DNA of 64,000 nt from an uncultured Marinobacter sp. (GTDB taxonomy: Bacteria; Pseudomonadota; Gammaproteobacteria; Pseudomonadales; Oleiphilaceae), in the NCBI RefSeq assembly GCF_946886895.1, contig NZ_CAMPJO010000003.1, positions 124,001-188,000 on the forward strand. The letters run 5' to 3'. Positions 10,932-21,128 of the stretch are shown in pieces. The notes below the pieces were generated by a model. It worked only from the letters and a program-made list of their open reading frames with translations, ran no database searches and was not told the DNA's origin. The translations under genes and the position numbers were made by a program. Position 1 is the stretch's first letter. Every line of letters begins with the position of its first letter.

Positions 10932-11935
10932 AATCCAACCCGGGGCAACTGCCGCAATTGCTCAACAAAGGCCTGTCACCGGTATACCTGATCTCCGGAG
11001 ACGAGCCCCTGCTGGTGCAGGAGTGCTGCGACCAGGTGCGCCAGGCCGCACGCAAAGCCGGCTTTCATGACCGCCTGACCTTTCACGCGGATCACCAGTT
11101 TGACTGGAACCTGATTGCCGATGAATGCAGTGCCCTGTCGCTGTTCGCTGACCGCCGGCGCATCGAAATCCATCTGCCCACGGGCAAGCTCGGTGATGGC
11201 CGCGCGGTTCTCGAGCGGGTCCTTCAAAACCCGCCCGACGACATTATCCTGTTACTGATCAGCGCCCGCCTGGACGCCGCGGAAACTCGCCGTAAATGGT
11301 ACAAGGAGCTCCAGGGCACGGGTGTGCATGTGCCGGTCTGGCCGGTGGATACCGACAAGTTTCCGGGCTGGCTCCAGCAACGGGCGGGCAACCAGGGCCT
11401 GAGCCTGACCCGGGGCGCACTGTCGATACTGGTGGAGCGGCTGGAGGGCAACCTGTTGGCGGCCAGCCAGGAACTGGACCGGTTGTCCCTGCTGGCCAAT
11501 GGCCAGACCATTGATGAAGAAACCGTTGAACGGGCTGTTCAGGACAGCGCCCGCTTCAGTGGCTTTGAACTGGTCACCGAGCTACTCGCCGGCCGTGCCG
11601 CCCATGCCGGCAAGGTGATTGGGGTACTGCAACAGGAAGGTGAAAACCCGCTGGGCCTGCTGGCGGTGCTCAGCCGGGACCTGAATCTGCTACTGGAGCT
11701 GAAGTCAGCCACCCGTCAGGGCGAGTCGCCAGCGGCCTTCCTGAAAAAACGGGGCGTTTTCCAGCCCCAGCGAGCCAGGGTTATGGAACAGGCCGCCCGC
11801 CGGCTAAGCCGGGCACAACTGCATGAAGCGATCACCCTCTGTAGCCAGACCGACCGTGCAACCAAAGGCTTTGGTGACCTCTCCCCCTGGAGCTATCTGC
11901 GTGACCTTTCGGCACACCTGGCCGCTCGCACTTGA
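10928..11935 (+). CDS. holA: DNA polymerase III subunit delta
   Basis: A 335-aa clamp-loader delta subunit, which opens the beta sliding clamp. The family N-terminal pattern VYLISGDEPLLVQECCDQVR is present, and the AAA-like domain is followed by the C-terminal collar domain (about 215-330, ENPLGLLAVLSRDLNLLLEL). It starts in an ATGA overlap with lptE, as is common for leuS-lptE-holA operons. About 110 bases separate it from the next gene, with no clear terminator. Confidence 0.95.
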   Translation: MKSNPGQLPQLLNKGLSPVYLISGDEPLLVQECCDQVRQAARKAGFHDRLTFHADHQFDWNLIADECSALSLFADRRRIEIHLPTGKLGDGRAVLERVLQNPPDDIILLLISARLDAAETRRKWYKELQGTGVHVPVWPVDTDKFPGWLQQRAGNQGLSLTRGALSILVERLEGNLLAASQELDRLSLLANGQTIDEETVERAVQDSARFSGFELVTELLAGRAAHAGKVIGVLQQEGENPLGLLAVLSRDLNLLLELKSATRQGESPAAFLKKRGVFQPQRARVMEQAARRLSRAQLHEAITLCSQTDRATKGFGDLSPWSYLRDLSAHLAART

Positions 11936-12046
11936 TCCACGTCAGAATCTTGCCACCTTGTCATCTCCTGCCGCAGCGTTCCCCTTGACAGTTTTTTGCC
12001 TTCTGGCGCATCGTATTGACATCACTAATCCAAGGAGATGATGACG

Positions 12047-12310
12047 ATGAGTCTTCAAGACGAGCTCAAAAAACTATCGGAGAAAGTGAAACAGTATCGG
12101 GATGAGGCTCGCGTTCAGCTGCACCTGGCGCGGGAAGACGTCAAGGACGAATGGGACGACCTGGAACAGGACTGGGATCGTTTCAAGAGCAAGCTTGATC
12201 AGATCATGCACGATACAGACAGTGCCTCCCAGGAAGCCCGCCAGACGGCCCACAAACTGGGCGAAGACCTAAAGAGCGGCTATCAGAATATCCGGAACAA
12301 ATTGAAGTAA
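12047..12310 (+). CDS. Small charged coiled-coil protein, unknown function
   Basis: An 87-aa, highly charged, almost wholly helical protein with heptad-like spacing (LKKLSEKVKQY, VKDEWDDLEQDWDRFKSKLDQI). It has no cysteine, signal or membrane segment. It resembles small stress or apolipoprotein-like coiled coils, but I do not recognise a named family. The ATG at 12047 is chosen over two in-frame ATGs at 12038 and 12041 because AAGGAG at 12032-12037 is then nine bases away. It appears monocistronic: a palindrome and a hairpin follow the stop. Confidence 0.75.
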   Translation: MSLQDELKKLSEKVKQYRDEARVQLHLAREDVKDEWDDLEQDWDRFKSKLDQIMHDTDSASQEARQTAHKLGEDLKSGYQNIRNKLK

Positions 12311-12315
12311 AAAGC

Positions 12316-12329
12316 GTTAACCGGTTAAC
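12316..12329. promoter_or_regulatory. Perfect 14-bp palindrome
   Basis: GTTAACCGGTTAAC begins five bases after the stop of the coiled-coil gene. It has no loop and no U-run, so it looks more like a protein-binding dyad than a terminator. It lies ~170 bases before the endonuclease-like gene. No regulator can be named. Confidence 0.4.
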
Positions 12330-12351
12330 ACAATGCCACAAAACCCAACGC

Positions 12352-12378
12352 CAGAGGCTCTATCGAGCGGAGCCTCTG
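12352..12378. terminator. Hairpin after the coiled-coil gene
   Basis: A perfect 9-bp stem, CAGAGGCTC / GAGCCTCTG, with a 9-nt loop about 40 bases after the stop. It lacks a clear U-run (TGTCATACTT follows), so it may be an end-protecting or factor-assisted terminator. Confidence 0.5.
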
Positions 12379-12498
12379 TGTCATACTTCACAGTGTAAGC
12401 GAACAAAGCGTCATGTTTTTGACCCGATGGAGCTGAAACCAGCCACTCGGGCCTGATTCGCCAAGGCGCTTACCGACACTGCGAGGTATAACAGGCGC

Positions 12499-13134
12499 AT
12501 GAAAACACCGCTGCTGACAATAACGACCCTCTCCCTGCTCTTTACCACCACCCTTGTGATTGGTCAGAACACCCGATTCAGCGACCCGAAAACGGTCATC
12601 AAGGATGAGTTCTGGGGCAACCTTTATGCCCAGGGCGGGCAATCCTTCTTTTGCGATACGCCATTTACCAGCAAAGGCTTTGTGCTCACCGACGGTTACG
12701 TCTACCCCCTGGCGGATATCCGGGGCGCCCTGGACTGCGGCACCTCCCGCCAGTGTGAACAGGACAACCGATACCGGCAGATCGCGTCTGATCTGCACAA
12801 TATGGTGCCGGTGCGTACCCGTATTGAAGTGCACCGCCGGAATGCCCGTTATGAGAACCTGGGTGACTCGGTTAAAGAGGGCGATTGTGGTATCCGCGAA
12901 AGCGCTCACTTCTTCGAACCGCCGGCCCGGGTCAAAGGCGATGTGGCCCGCACCGTCGCCTATATGGTCGATACCTACGGCCTACCCTGGCTGGGGGCCA
13001 GCTCCGTGTTTCAGGGCTGGAACCGGATGGATCCGCCCGATGACGGTGAGTTGACCCGTCACCGGCGGATTGTCGAAATCCAGGGTAATGGAAACCCTTT
13101 TGTGACCGATCCGGACCGTATGGAAAGACTCTGA
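12499..13134 (+). CDS. Secreted endonuclease-I-like protein lacking the catalytic His
   Basis: A 211-aa exported protein (signal peptide in residues 1-22, hydrophobic core LLTITTLSLLFTTTLVIG) of the endonuclease I (EndA/NucM/Vvn) family. The C-terminal half is typical: SDLHNMVPV (100-101 HN), CGIRESAHFFEPP, KGDVARTVAYMVDTYG, and the closing DGELTRHRRIVEIQGNGNPFV. The family active-site motif EHVVPA, however, is here GYVYPL (66-71): the metal-binding Glu is Gly66 and the general-base His is Tyr67. The N-terminal segment (FFCDTPFTSKG) also diverges. It may be a catalytically dead or altered member. It is followed by a strong terminator. Confidence 0.8.
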   Translation: MKTPLLTITTLSLLFTTTLVIGQNTRFSDPKTVIKDEFWGNLYAQGGQSFFCDTPFTSKGFVLTDGYVYPLADIRGALDCGTSRQCEQDNRYRQIASDLHNMVPVRTRIEVHRRNARYENLGDSVKEGDCGIRESAHFFEPPARVKGDVARTVAYMVDTYGLPWLGASSVFQGWNRMDPPDDGELTRHRRIVEIQGNGNPFVTDPDRMERL

Positions 13135-13160
13135 GCTTCCACGCCGCCTCCCATAAAATG

Positions 13161-13200
13161 AAAAAAAGGGGCAGATGAAAAACTCATCTGCCCCTTTTTT
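13161..13200. terminator. Bidirectional intrinsic terminator
   Basis: A long A-stem-U hairpin: a run of A, then GGGGCAGATGA, a short A-rich loop, TCATCTGCCCC, and a run of T. It works on paper in both directions and separates the endonuclease-like gene (+) from the acyl-CoA dehydrogenase (-). Confidence 0.95.
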
Positions 13201-13216
13201 ATATCCGCTTTAGCGG

Positions 13217-15007
13217 TCAGAACTCCTCAGCGGTCAGCGCCATCATGGACTCACTGCCACTGCGAATGCCCTCGGCCAGAGACACCGTTTTTGGCAACAG
13301 CCGGTCAAAATAGAACCGGGCTGTTTTCAGTTTGCCGCTGTAAAAGCCGGAGGTATCGCCCTCGGCCCCGGAAGCCGCAGCCTTCGCGATTTTGGCCCAC
13401 ATGTAGCCCAGGGCGGTCAGGCCGAACAGGTCGAGGTAATCCACCGAGGCGGCGCCAACGGCATTCGGATTATCGCCCGCCTGCCTGATCACATGCTCTG
13501 TTACATCATCAAGTCGCTCGACTGCCGCGGCCAGTGGCTCCAGGAAGGGGCGCAGGTGTTCATCGCTGCTGTTTTCCTCGAGGAAGGTCACCACATCCTG
13601 GGCAAACAGTTCGTAAAGCTTACCCTGGCTACCCACCACCTTCCGGCCCATCAGGTCCAGGGCCTGGATGCCGTTGGTGCCCTCATAGATCTGGGTAATC
13701 CGGCAGTCACGAACCAGTTGCTCCTGCCCCCACTCGCGAACAAAGCCATGACCACCGAAGACCTGCTGCCCCAGGATGCAGGCTTCCAGGCCGCGATCAG
13801 TCAGGAACGCCTTGGCGATCGGTGTCAGCAACGCCACCATGCCCTCGGCATGTTTGCGACGGTCGTCATCCTCCGCGTATTTGGCAATATCCAGCCACTG
13901 GGCCACGTAGGTTGAGAAGGCACGACCACCTTCAACATAACCTTTCATGGTCAGCAGCATGCGGCGTACGTCCGGGTGCACCAGAATCGGGTCCGCCGCC
14001 TTCTCGGGCTGCTGGGCGCCGGTCGGGGCCCGGCTCTGAATACGATCCAGAGCATATTCCCGGGCACTTTGCAGCGACGCTTCCGCGGCACCGATACCCT
14101 GGATGCCGACCCCCAGACGCTCGTAGTTCATCATGGTGAACATGGCGGCCAGTCCCTTGTTCTCTTCACCGACCAGCCAGCCTCTGGCGCCATCAAAGTT
14201 CATCACGCAGGTGGCGGACCCCTTGATGCCCATTTTCTTCTCAATGGAACCACAGCTGAAGCTGTTACGCTCGCCCAGGGAGCCGTCCTCATTCACCAGG
14301 AACTTGGGCACCAGAAACAGGGAAATGCCCTTCGGTCCTTTTGGCGCATCCGGCAGCTTGGCCAGCACCAGGTGGATGATGTTCTCCGCCATGTCGTGCT
14401 CGCCCCAGGTAATAAAGATCTTGGTGCCTGTAACGTTAAAGGAGCCATCGTCGTTGGGCTCGGCCTTGGTGCGGATAATGCCCAGATCGGTGCCGGCATG
14501 GGGCTCGGTCAGGTCCATGGCACCGGACCAGACGCCGGAATACATGTTGGGCAGGTATTTCTCTTTCAGCGCCTGGCTGCCGTGGGCATCCAGGGCGAGA
14601 CAGGCACCGGCAGTCAGCATCGGCGCCAGACCGAAGGCCATGTTGGCCCCTTGCATCATCTCTTCAAACTGGGCCACCAGGGTTTTGGGCATGCCCATGC
14701 CGCCGAACTCCGGGTTACCACCCAGACCGTTCCAGCCACCTTCAACGATGGTCTGGTAGGCTTCTTTAAAGCCTTCCGGCGCAGTTACTTCACCGTTGTT
14801 CCACTGGCTGCCCTGCTCGTCACCCTCTCGGTTCAGCGGCGCCAGAACACCACTGGTAATCTTGCCGGCTTCCTCCAGGATGGCGTCAGCCGTATCCGGG
14901 TCAACATTGTCAGCCACTTTCGGCAGCGACGCCCACAGGGCGGGCGCGTCAAAAACCTCATTCAGAACGAAGCGCATGTCACGTAGGGGTGCCTGATAAT
15001 CAGCCAT
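13217..15007 (-). CDS. Acyl-CoA dehydrogenase, DmdC/FadE5-like
   Basis: A 596-aa FAD-dependent acyl-CoA dehydrogenase of the long, DmdC-like type (usual length ~590-600), with an extra N-terminal helical segment (YQAPLRDMRFVLNEVFD). The core shows the FAD/substrate motif MDLTEPHAGTDLG near 170, KIFITWGEHD, and the C-terminal catalytic-Glu segment QIYEGTNGIQALDLMGRK. It oxidises acyl-CoA to enoyl-CoA and passes electrons to ETF; the chain length is not predictable here. It is a clear paralogue of the next gene upstream. A candidate Shine-Dalgarno GGAGAG lies seven to eight bases before the ATG. A terminator lies between the two, so each may have its own promoter. Confidence 0.92.
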   Translation of the reverse strand: MADYQAPLRDMRFVLNEVFDAPALWASLPKVADNVDPDTADAILEEAGKITSGVLAPLNREGDEQGSQWNNGEVTAPEGFKEAYQTIVEGGWNGLGGNPEFGGMGMPKTLVAQFEEMMQGANMAFGLAPMLTAGACLALDAHGSQALKEKYLPNMYSGVWSGAMDLTEPHAGTDLGIIRTKAEPNDDGSFNVTGTKIFITWGEHDMAENIIHLVLAKLPDAPKGPKGISLFLVPKFLVNEDGSLGERNSFSCGSIEKKMGIKGSATCVMNFDGARGWLVGEENKGLAAMFTMMNYERLGVGIQGIGAAEASLQSAREYALDRIQSRAPTGAQQPEKAADPILVHPDVRRMLLTMKGYVEGGRAFSTYVAQWLDIAKYAEDDDRRKHAEGMVALLTPIAKAFLTDRGLEACILGQQVFGGHGFVREWGQEQLVRDCRITQIYEGTNGIQALDLMGRKVVGSQGKLYELFAQDVVTFLEENSSDEHLRPFLEPLAAAVERLDDVTEHVIRQAGDNPNAVGAASVDYLDLFGLTALGYMWAKIAKAAASGAEGDTSGFYSGKLKTARFYFDRLLPKTVSLAEGIRSGSESMMALTAEEF

Positions 15008-15151
15008 CTAAAACTCTCCAAAAATGCTGTCAGTCTGTCCAGGTGGCAAAAGGCCCGGATTCCGGCCCATCGCACCTGCTCGGGCTATGTGTCCGCTGAA
15101 GATTCTTTTTATGGGGGCTTAGTCTACCCCAAAAGCGGACTGCAACTCATG

Positions 15152-15184
15152 AAAAAAGCCCGCCTCCGGGGAGCGCGGGCTTTT
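15152..15184 (-). terminator. Intrinsic terminator after the upstream acyl-CoA dehydrogenase
   Basis: On the minus strand a GCCCGC...GCGGGC-type stem followed by GGGCTTTTTTC lies ~20 bases after the stop at 15205. It suggests the two dehydrogenase genes are mostly separate transcripts. Confidence 0.85.
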
Positions 15185-15204
15185 GAGGGTCTGCCGCCCG
15201 CGCC

Positions 15205-17004
<1,800 letters not shown>

Positions 17005-17331
17005 GGAATCCACCTCGGTTTTCGGTCTCAGCTGAATCAGGTTTGACAGCTTGTGGCCTTGGGTTTGCTCAGACACCACAACGCACACGTTGCGGTCTTA
17101 ATTAAACACTTGTTTGAAACATACGTTTACAAGCACAGAATTGTCAATAGCCCGATGCAAAAATTGTGTTGCCAACGGTCACAGGAACACGCGCCATAAC
17201 CGCGTCCGCCGCGACGGCAGACTGCCAGCAGGCAGGAAAATCAAGCGGGTAAAAGGAGTTGGGAACGTCAGTCAGACAAGGAAAAATCGAGACTGGGTAA
17301 GAAAAAAGACAAGCGCGTTCATGGCCCGGAC
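17005..17331. other. Intergenic region, 327 bases
   Basis: The left part is the leader and promoter of the minus-strand acyl-CoA dehydrogenase. The right part (about 17150-17331) is downstream of the small flagellar-like gene. I see no gene, tRNA or clear terminator there. Confidence 0.6.
17116..17147 (-). promoter_or_regulatory. Sigma-70 promoter with PsrA-like operator
   Basis: Read on the minus strand, TTGACA (17147-17142) and TATGTT (17123-17118) are separated by 18 bases, a good sigma-70 promoter for the dehydrogenase at 15205-17004. The -10 box is overlapped by GTAAACGTATGTTTC (17130-17116). This differs by one base from the fatty-acid-responsive PsrA consensus (G/C)AAAC-N2-4-GTTT(G/C). 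Repression by PsrA, relieved by long-chain acyl-CoA, is inferred. Confidence 0.6.
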
Positions 17332-17577
17332 TCAGGCCATCACATCCAGCAGGGTTCCGAGCGTTTCGTCCGCCGTTTTCACCACCTGCGCGGAGGCTTC
17401 CACGCTACGCTCGTACAGTTTGAGGTCGACCATGGGCTCGATCAGACCGCCCGCACCTTCTGCGGTGCCCTGAGGGCCGTCCACACCACCACGGGCAATA
17501 CGGCGGGCGGCATTCTCCATGCCGGCCATGCCGTCCTGCATACCCTGAATACCAATTGCGAGCGTGTTATTGATCAT
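17332..17577 (-). CDS. Small protein with flagellar rod/hook C-terminus-like motif
   Basis: An 81-aa protein. Its end, LKLYERSVEASAQVVKTADE plus LGTLLDVMA, resembles the C-terminal helix of flagellar rod/hook proteins (FlgB/C/F/G/E end in similar EASAKVVKTADE...L patterns). The N-terminus (MINNTLAIGIQGMQDGMAGMENAARRIA) resembles their N-terminal coiled-coil helix. It thus looks like the two axial helices joined without the central domain. It stands alone, away from flagellar operons. The ATG at 17577 is preferred to a GTG at 17583 because GGAAG is eight bases upstream. Function unknown. Confidence 0.65.
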   Translation of the reverse strand: MINNTLAIGIQGMQDGMAGMENAARRIARGGVDGPQGTAEGAGGLIEPMVDLKLYERSVEASAQVVKTADETLGTLLDVMA

Positions 17578-17628
17578 GACCACAGCTTCCGATGACCATT
17601 AATTGACACCAGTAAGCCATATTTCTGT

Positions 17629-18321
17629 TCAATTTTCAAACAGTGCATCAATCGTGATGTGTTCAGCCAGCGTCGCAGGCGTAGCCTGCTCCAGCCAGGG
17701 CAAAACCCCCAGGCACGGGGCATCCATGTGACCAAGCAGATACTCCAGGGTATCCTGCTCACAGCTCATCGTCTCTGGCTCTGGACGATTGGCGACCCAG
17801 CCGGCAACCGTCAGGCCGTCATTGCGAATGGCCTCCGCGGTCAACAGCGCATGGTTGATGCAGCCCAGTTTCAGCGACACAACCACAATGACCGGAACCC
17901 CAAGCGCCCCGGGCACCGCGGCGTAGGTTTCCCGGTCATTCAACGGCACTCGCCAGCCGCCGGCGCCTTCGATCAGCATCAAATCTCCCGGGCGGGTCTG
18001 CATGCCCCGGCAAAACCCTGTCAGTCGCTGGGCCGAGAGGCTCCACCCGGCCCGGGCGGCGGCAACATGAGGAGCGATCGCCGGCTCCAGTGCCACCGGG
18101 TTGATGGCATCGTACGACAGCGACTCCGTGGCGGCGGCCTGCAGGATCAGGGCGTCATCGTTGCGCAGCCCTTCCGGTGTTACCTCACACCCCGAAGCAA
18201 TGGGCTTCATGGCCAGTGTGCGCTTACCAGCGATTCTGGCAGCTTCCAGGATCGCGGCGGAGACCAGAGTCTTGCCTACACCCGTATCCGTACCGGTAAT
18301 AAAATAGGTTTTCTTCGCCAC
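17629..18321 (-). CDS. bioD: Dethiobiotin synthetase BioD
   Basis: An ATP-dependent carboxylase (230 aa) closing the ureido ring of dethiobiotin from DAPA. The P-loop FITGTDTGVGKT is at the N-terminus, followed by K-P-I-A-SG (MKPIASGCE) and EGAGGWRVPLN. The GTG at 18321 gives the best fit: GGAG six bases upstream and a start of (M)AKKTYFITGTDT like E. coli. An ATG two codons earlier (18327) sits directly on the GGAG. Last gene of bioB-F-H-C-D, 27 bases after bioC. Confidence 0.95.
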   Translation of the reverse strand: MAKKTYFITGTDTGVGKTLVSAAILEAARIAGKRTLAMKPIASGCEVTPEGLRNDDALILQAAATESLSYDAINPVALEPAIAPHVAAARAGWSLSAQRLTGFCRGMQTRPGDLMLIEGAGGWRVPLNDRETYAAVPGALGVPVIVVVSLKLGCINHALLTAEAIRNDGLTVAGWVANRPEPETMSCEQDTLEYLLGHMDAPCLGVLPWLEQATPATLAEHITIDALFEN

Positions 18322-18348
18322 ACACATCTCCGATTCCGGGGTCAGAAT

Positions 18349-19182
18349 TCAGGTTAAGGGTTTCTGCCAGTCAATCCAGGCAGCCTGGTAACTGGCTGTC
18401 ACACCGCCGCCAGCCGCCTCAGGATAGGCCCGGCACATGGCCCGCACACGCCCGGGCGCCGTTGCGGCCAGGCGCCGGCCACCGCCCTTGAATCCGGCCC
18501 CCAGGTGCTTGAGTTCCGCCGCCAGCGCCAAAGGTGACAGGTAGGGCAACTGAAAGGTATGCACGTCAATCGTCGCCGCCGGCAGCGCCAACCGGGTTTT
18601 GGCGACCAGTTCGGCTTCGGTCTCAAAATGATTGACGTGCTCGTGGCCAGGATCTGCCACCTGCCAGGCTTGCTTCAGCTCGGCCAGGGTGCCATCCAGC
18701 AGGGTCGACACCAGCATCCGCCCCCCGGGTCGCAACAGGCGACGGCACTCACGGAGCACCGGCACCGGATCGGCGCACCACTGGACCATCAGATTGCTGA
18801 AAATCAGGTCCACGCTGCCATCCGCCAGGGGCACCGATTCTGCATCGGCAATCAGCCAATGGATGGCCGAAGGGCTGGACACCCTGGCGTGCCCTACCAT
18901 ACCCGGAGACAGATCCAGGCCCGAGACCGTGCCGGGCCAGCCCAGACCAAGCAGCGCCCGGGTGAACCAGCCTGTGCCGCAACCAAGATCCAGAATACGC
19001 ACCGGCGCCTCAGGTTGTGGGCAGGCGCGCAGGCGGCGAAGCATGGTATGCCCCATACGCCGCTGCAGCCGCGACGCGCCCTCATAGGTTTCCCGGGCGC
19101 CGCCAAAGCCCCGGGCAATATCGGATTTGCTGGCCTGTTGGAGCGCTTGCGCCTGACGGGCGGCGGCTACAGCCAGGCTCAT
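18349..19182 (-). CDS. bioC: Malonyl-ACP O-methyltransferase BioC
   Basis: A SAM-dependent methyltransferase (277 aa) that caps malonyl-ACP as its methyl ester so that fatty-acid synthesis can build pimeloyl-ACP. The SAM motif ILDLGCGTGWFTRAL is clear, with SVDLIFSNLMVQWCADP as motif II/III. The ATG at 19182 overlaps the bioH stop (ATGA), the normal coupled arrangement; in-frame codons further upstream lie within bioH. Its product is later demethylated by BioH, encoded just upstream. Confidence 0.94.
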   Translation of the reverse strand: MSLAVAAARQAQALQQASKSDIARGFGGARETYEGASRLQRRMGHTMLRRLRACPQPEAPVRILDLGCGTGWFTRALLGLGWPGTVSGLDLSPGMVGHARVSSPSAIHWLIADAESVPLADGSVDLIFSNLMVQWCADPVPVLRECRRLLRPGGRMLVSTLLDGTLAELKQAWQVADPGHEHVNHFETEAELVAKTRLALPAATIDVHTFQLPYLSPLALAAELKHLGAGFKGGGRRLAATAPGRVRAMCRAYPEAAGGGVTASYQAAWIDWQKPLT

Positions 19183-19925
19183 CGTGCTCCCCCTTCGGCC
19201 GCTTCGGTAAACCCCTGAATTCGCTCCCAACACGTCTCCGCGAAACTGCCACCGGGCCAGTGAGCCATACCCGACACCAACTCAATGGCGGTGCCCGCGG
19301 GCAACGCAAGCTGACCGTTCCAGGGCTTCACCACGGCATCGCGTACCCCCATCAAGTGCAACACCGGAATAGCGGCGGCCTGCCAGAGCGGGCGCTGATC
19401 CCCCCCAAGCCACCCCAGACTCTTCCGGAGGTTGGCATGAGACACCAGTGTTCCCTTTTCAAGCCAGCGTTTGAGCAGTTTTCGCTCCTGCCGCTCGGAA
19501 TCCGCGCCATTGATCATGAGCAAGAGAAAATGCAGCCAGTAGCGCTCTGGCTCCCGCGCCATGCCCAGCCTGAACGCCTCGAACTCGCGGGCGGGCATGC
19601 CTGGTGGCCAGTCATCACTGGCCACGAATTTCGGGAAACCTCCCAGGGTAATGGCAGACGCAACCGAACCGGTCGCCCTGGCGACAGCCTCCATAACCAC
19701 CTGGGCGCCCAGGGACCAGCCCATCCACACAGAGGGCTCCGGATAAAGTGACAGCAGCTCGTCAACCACCTCCGACAGGGAGTCACACTTGCACAACAGT
19801 GCGTCATCAAGCGACACCGGCACTACTTCCCCGGGCCAGTACCGATAGAGCGCCAGAAGCATATCCGCGCGCACGCCCCAGCCTCCTACCACAATCAGTC
19901 GCCGCACCGGCCCGCCGGATGTCAT
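19179..19925 (-). CDS. bioH: Pimeloyl-ACP methyl ester esterase BioH
   Basis: A 248-aa alpha/beta hydrolase that removes the methyl group from pimeloyl-ACP methyl ester. The nucleophile elbow is GWSLGA with S71. A candidate acid lies in LMGVRDAVVKPW and the catalytic His in SGMAHWPGG near the C-terminus. Sequence is rather diverged from E. coli BioH (shorter N-terminal strand, VVGGWG instead of LLHGWG), so a BioV/BioG-like alternative is possible. The position between bioF and bioC, with 4-base overlaps on both sides, supports the role. Confidence 0.88.
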   Translation of the reverse strand: MTSGGPVRRLIVVGGWGVRADMLLALYRYWPGEVVPVSLDDALLCKCDSLSEVVDELLSLYPEPSVWMGWSLGAQVVMEAVARATGSVASAITLGGFPKFVASDDWPPGMPAREFEAFRLGMAREPERYWLHFLLLMINGADSERQERKLLKRWLEKGTLVSHANLRKSLGWLGGDQRPLWQAAAIPVLHLMGVRDAVVKPWNGQLALPAGTAIELVSGMAHWPGGSFAETCWERIQGFTEAAEGGAR

Positions 19926-21097
19926 AAGGCAAGATCCCGGGGCTGGGCCAGGTCACGACAATCCGACAGCCCCTGCAGGAGCCGATCCAGATCCGCTTCA
20001 GTGTGAGCCGCACTGAAGGTGACCCGCAACCGGGCCTCGCCCTCCGGCACCGTCGGCGGACGAATCGCGCTCACCAGCAGGCCACGCGCTTCAAGGGCGC
20101 GGCTCAGTGCCAGAGCACTCCAGTTGTCGCCCACCATGATGGGCTGAATCGGTGTCCGGGAATCCATTAACGCATACCCCATGGCAGACGCCTCACGACG
20201 GAACCGCGACACCAGGCCCAGCACATGAGCCCGGCGGTCATCGTCCCGCTCAATCACATCCAGACTGGCGCAGGTGGCCACCGCCAGCGCCGGCGGCATG
20301 GCCGTGGTGTAGATATAGGTCCGCGCCTTCTGAACCAGGTAGTCGATCAACAGCGCTGGCCCGGCAACAAAGGCACCACTGGTCCCCACCGCCTTGCCAA
20401 GCGTCCCGATCAGCACCGGCACCTCGTCCTCCGACAGCCCCAACTCCGCCACACTCCCCCGTCCCTGGGGGCCAAGAACCCCCAGACCATGGGCATCATC
20501 CACCACCAGCAACGCATCGTGACGCCGACACACCCTGGCAAGCTCCGTCAGCGGCGCCACGTCGCCATCCATACTGAACACGCCGTCCGTCACCACCAGT
20601 TTATGACCAGACGTTTCCGCCAGCATCGACTCCAGCGCCGCCACATCCCCATGACCATAACGACGCACCCGGGCCCGGCTCAGAATACAGCCATCAATGA
20701 TCGAGGCGTGATTGAGCCGATCCGAAAAAATCGTATCGCCCCTGCCGGCGAGCGCCGAAATCACCCCCATATTGGCCATATAGCCGGTGGAGAAAAACAA
20801 CGCCGAACTGCGACCGGTGAACGCCGCCAAACGTTGTTCCAACGCATGGTGGGCATCGTGGTGACCACAAATCAGGTGCGAAGCCGCTCCCCCAAGACCG
20901 GTCTCCGGGAGCGCGTTACGCAGTGCTTCAATAGTGGCGGGGTGGTTGGCAAGACCAAGATAGTCGTTACTGCAAAAAGAGAGCAACGCCCTGCCGTCAG
21001 AGACAAGTGACGGCTTTTGAGGGCCGGTTATCTGCCGACGAGTCCGATACAGACCCGCCTGTTTACGTTGTTCAAGTTCGAGGGCAAAGTCCCGCAC
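19922..21097 (-). CDS. bioF: 8-amino-7-oxononanoate synthase BioF
   Basis: A PLP-dependent alpha-oxoamine synthase (391 aa) condensing pimeloyl-ACP (or CoA) with alanine. Visible features: FCSNDYLGLANHP near residue 45, DDAHGLGVLGPQGRG (PLP ring-stacking region), and the PLP lysine in TLGKAVGTSGAFVAG. It begins 195 bases after bioB; copy C of the large hairpin element lies in that gap, antisense to the operon. Its stop overlaps the bioH start (ATGA). Confidence 0.97.
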   Translation of the reverse strand: MRDFALELEQRKQAGLYRTRRQITGPQKPSLVSDGRALLSFCSNDYLGLANHPATIEALRNALPETGLGGAASHLICGHHDAHHALEQRLAAFTGRSSALFFSTGYMANMGVISALAGRGDTIFSDRLNHASIIDGCILSRARVRRYGHGDVAALESMLAETSGHKLVVTDGVFSMDGDVAPLTELARVCRRHDALLVVDDAHGLGVLGPQGRGSVAELGLSEDEVPVLIGTLGKAVGTSGAFVAGPALLIDYLVQKARTYIYTTAMPPALAVATCASLDVIERDDDRRAHVLGLVSRFRREASAMGYALMDSRTPIQPIMVGDNWSALALSRALEARGLLVSAIRPPTVPEGEARLRVTFSAAHTEADLDRLLQGLSDCRDLAQPRDLAL

Positions 21098-21128
21098 GGC
21101 AACACCTGGAGGTTAACTCAACAGCCCG

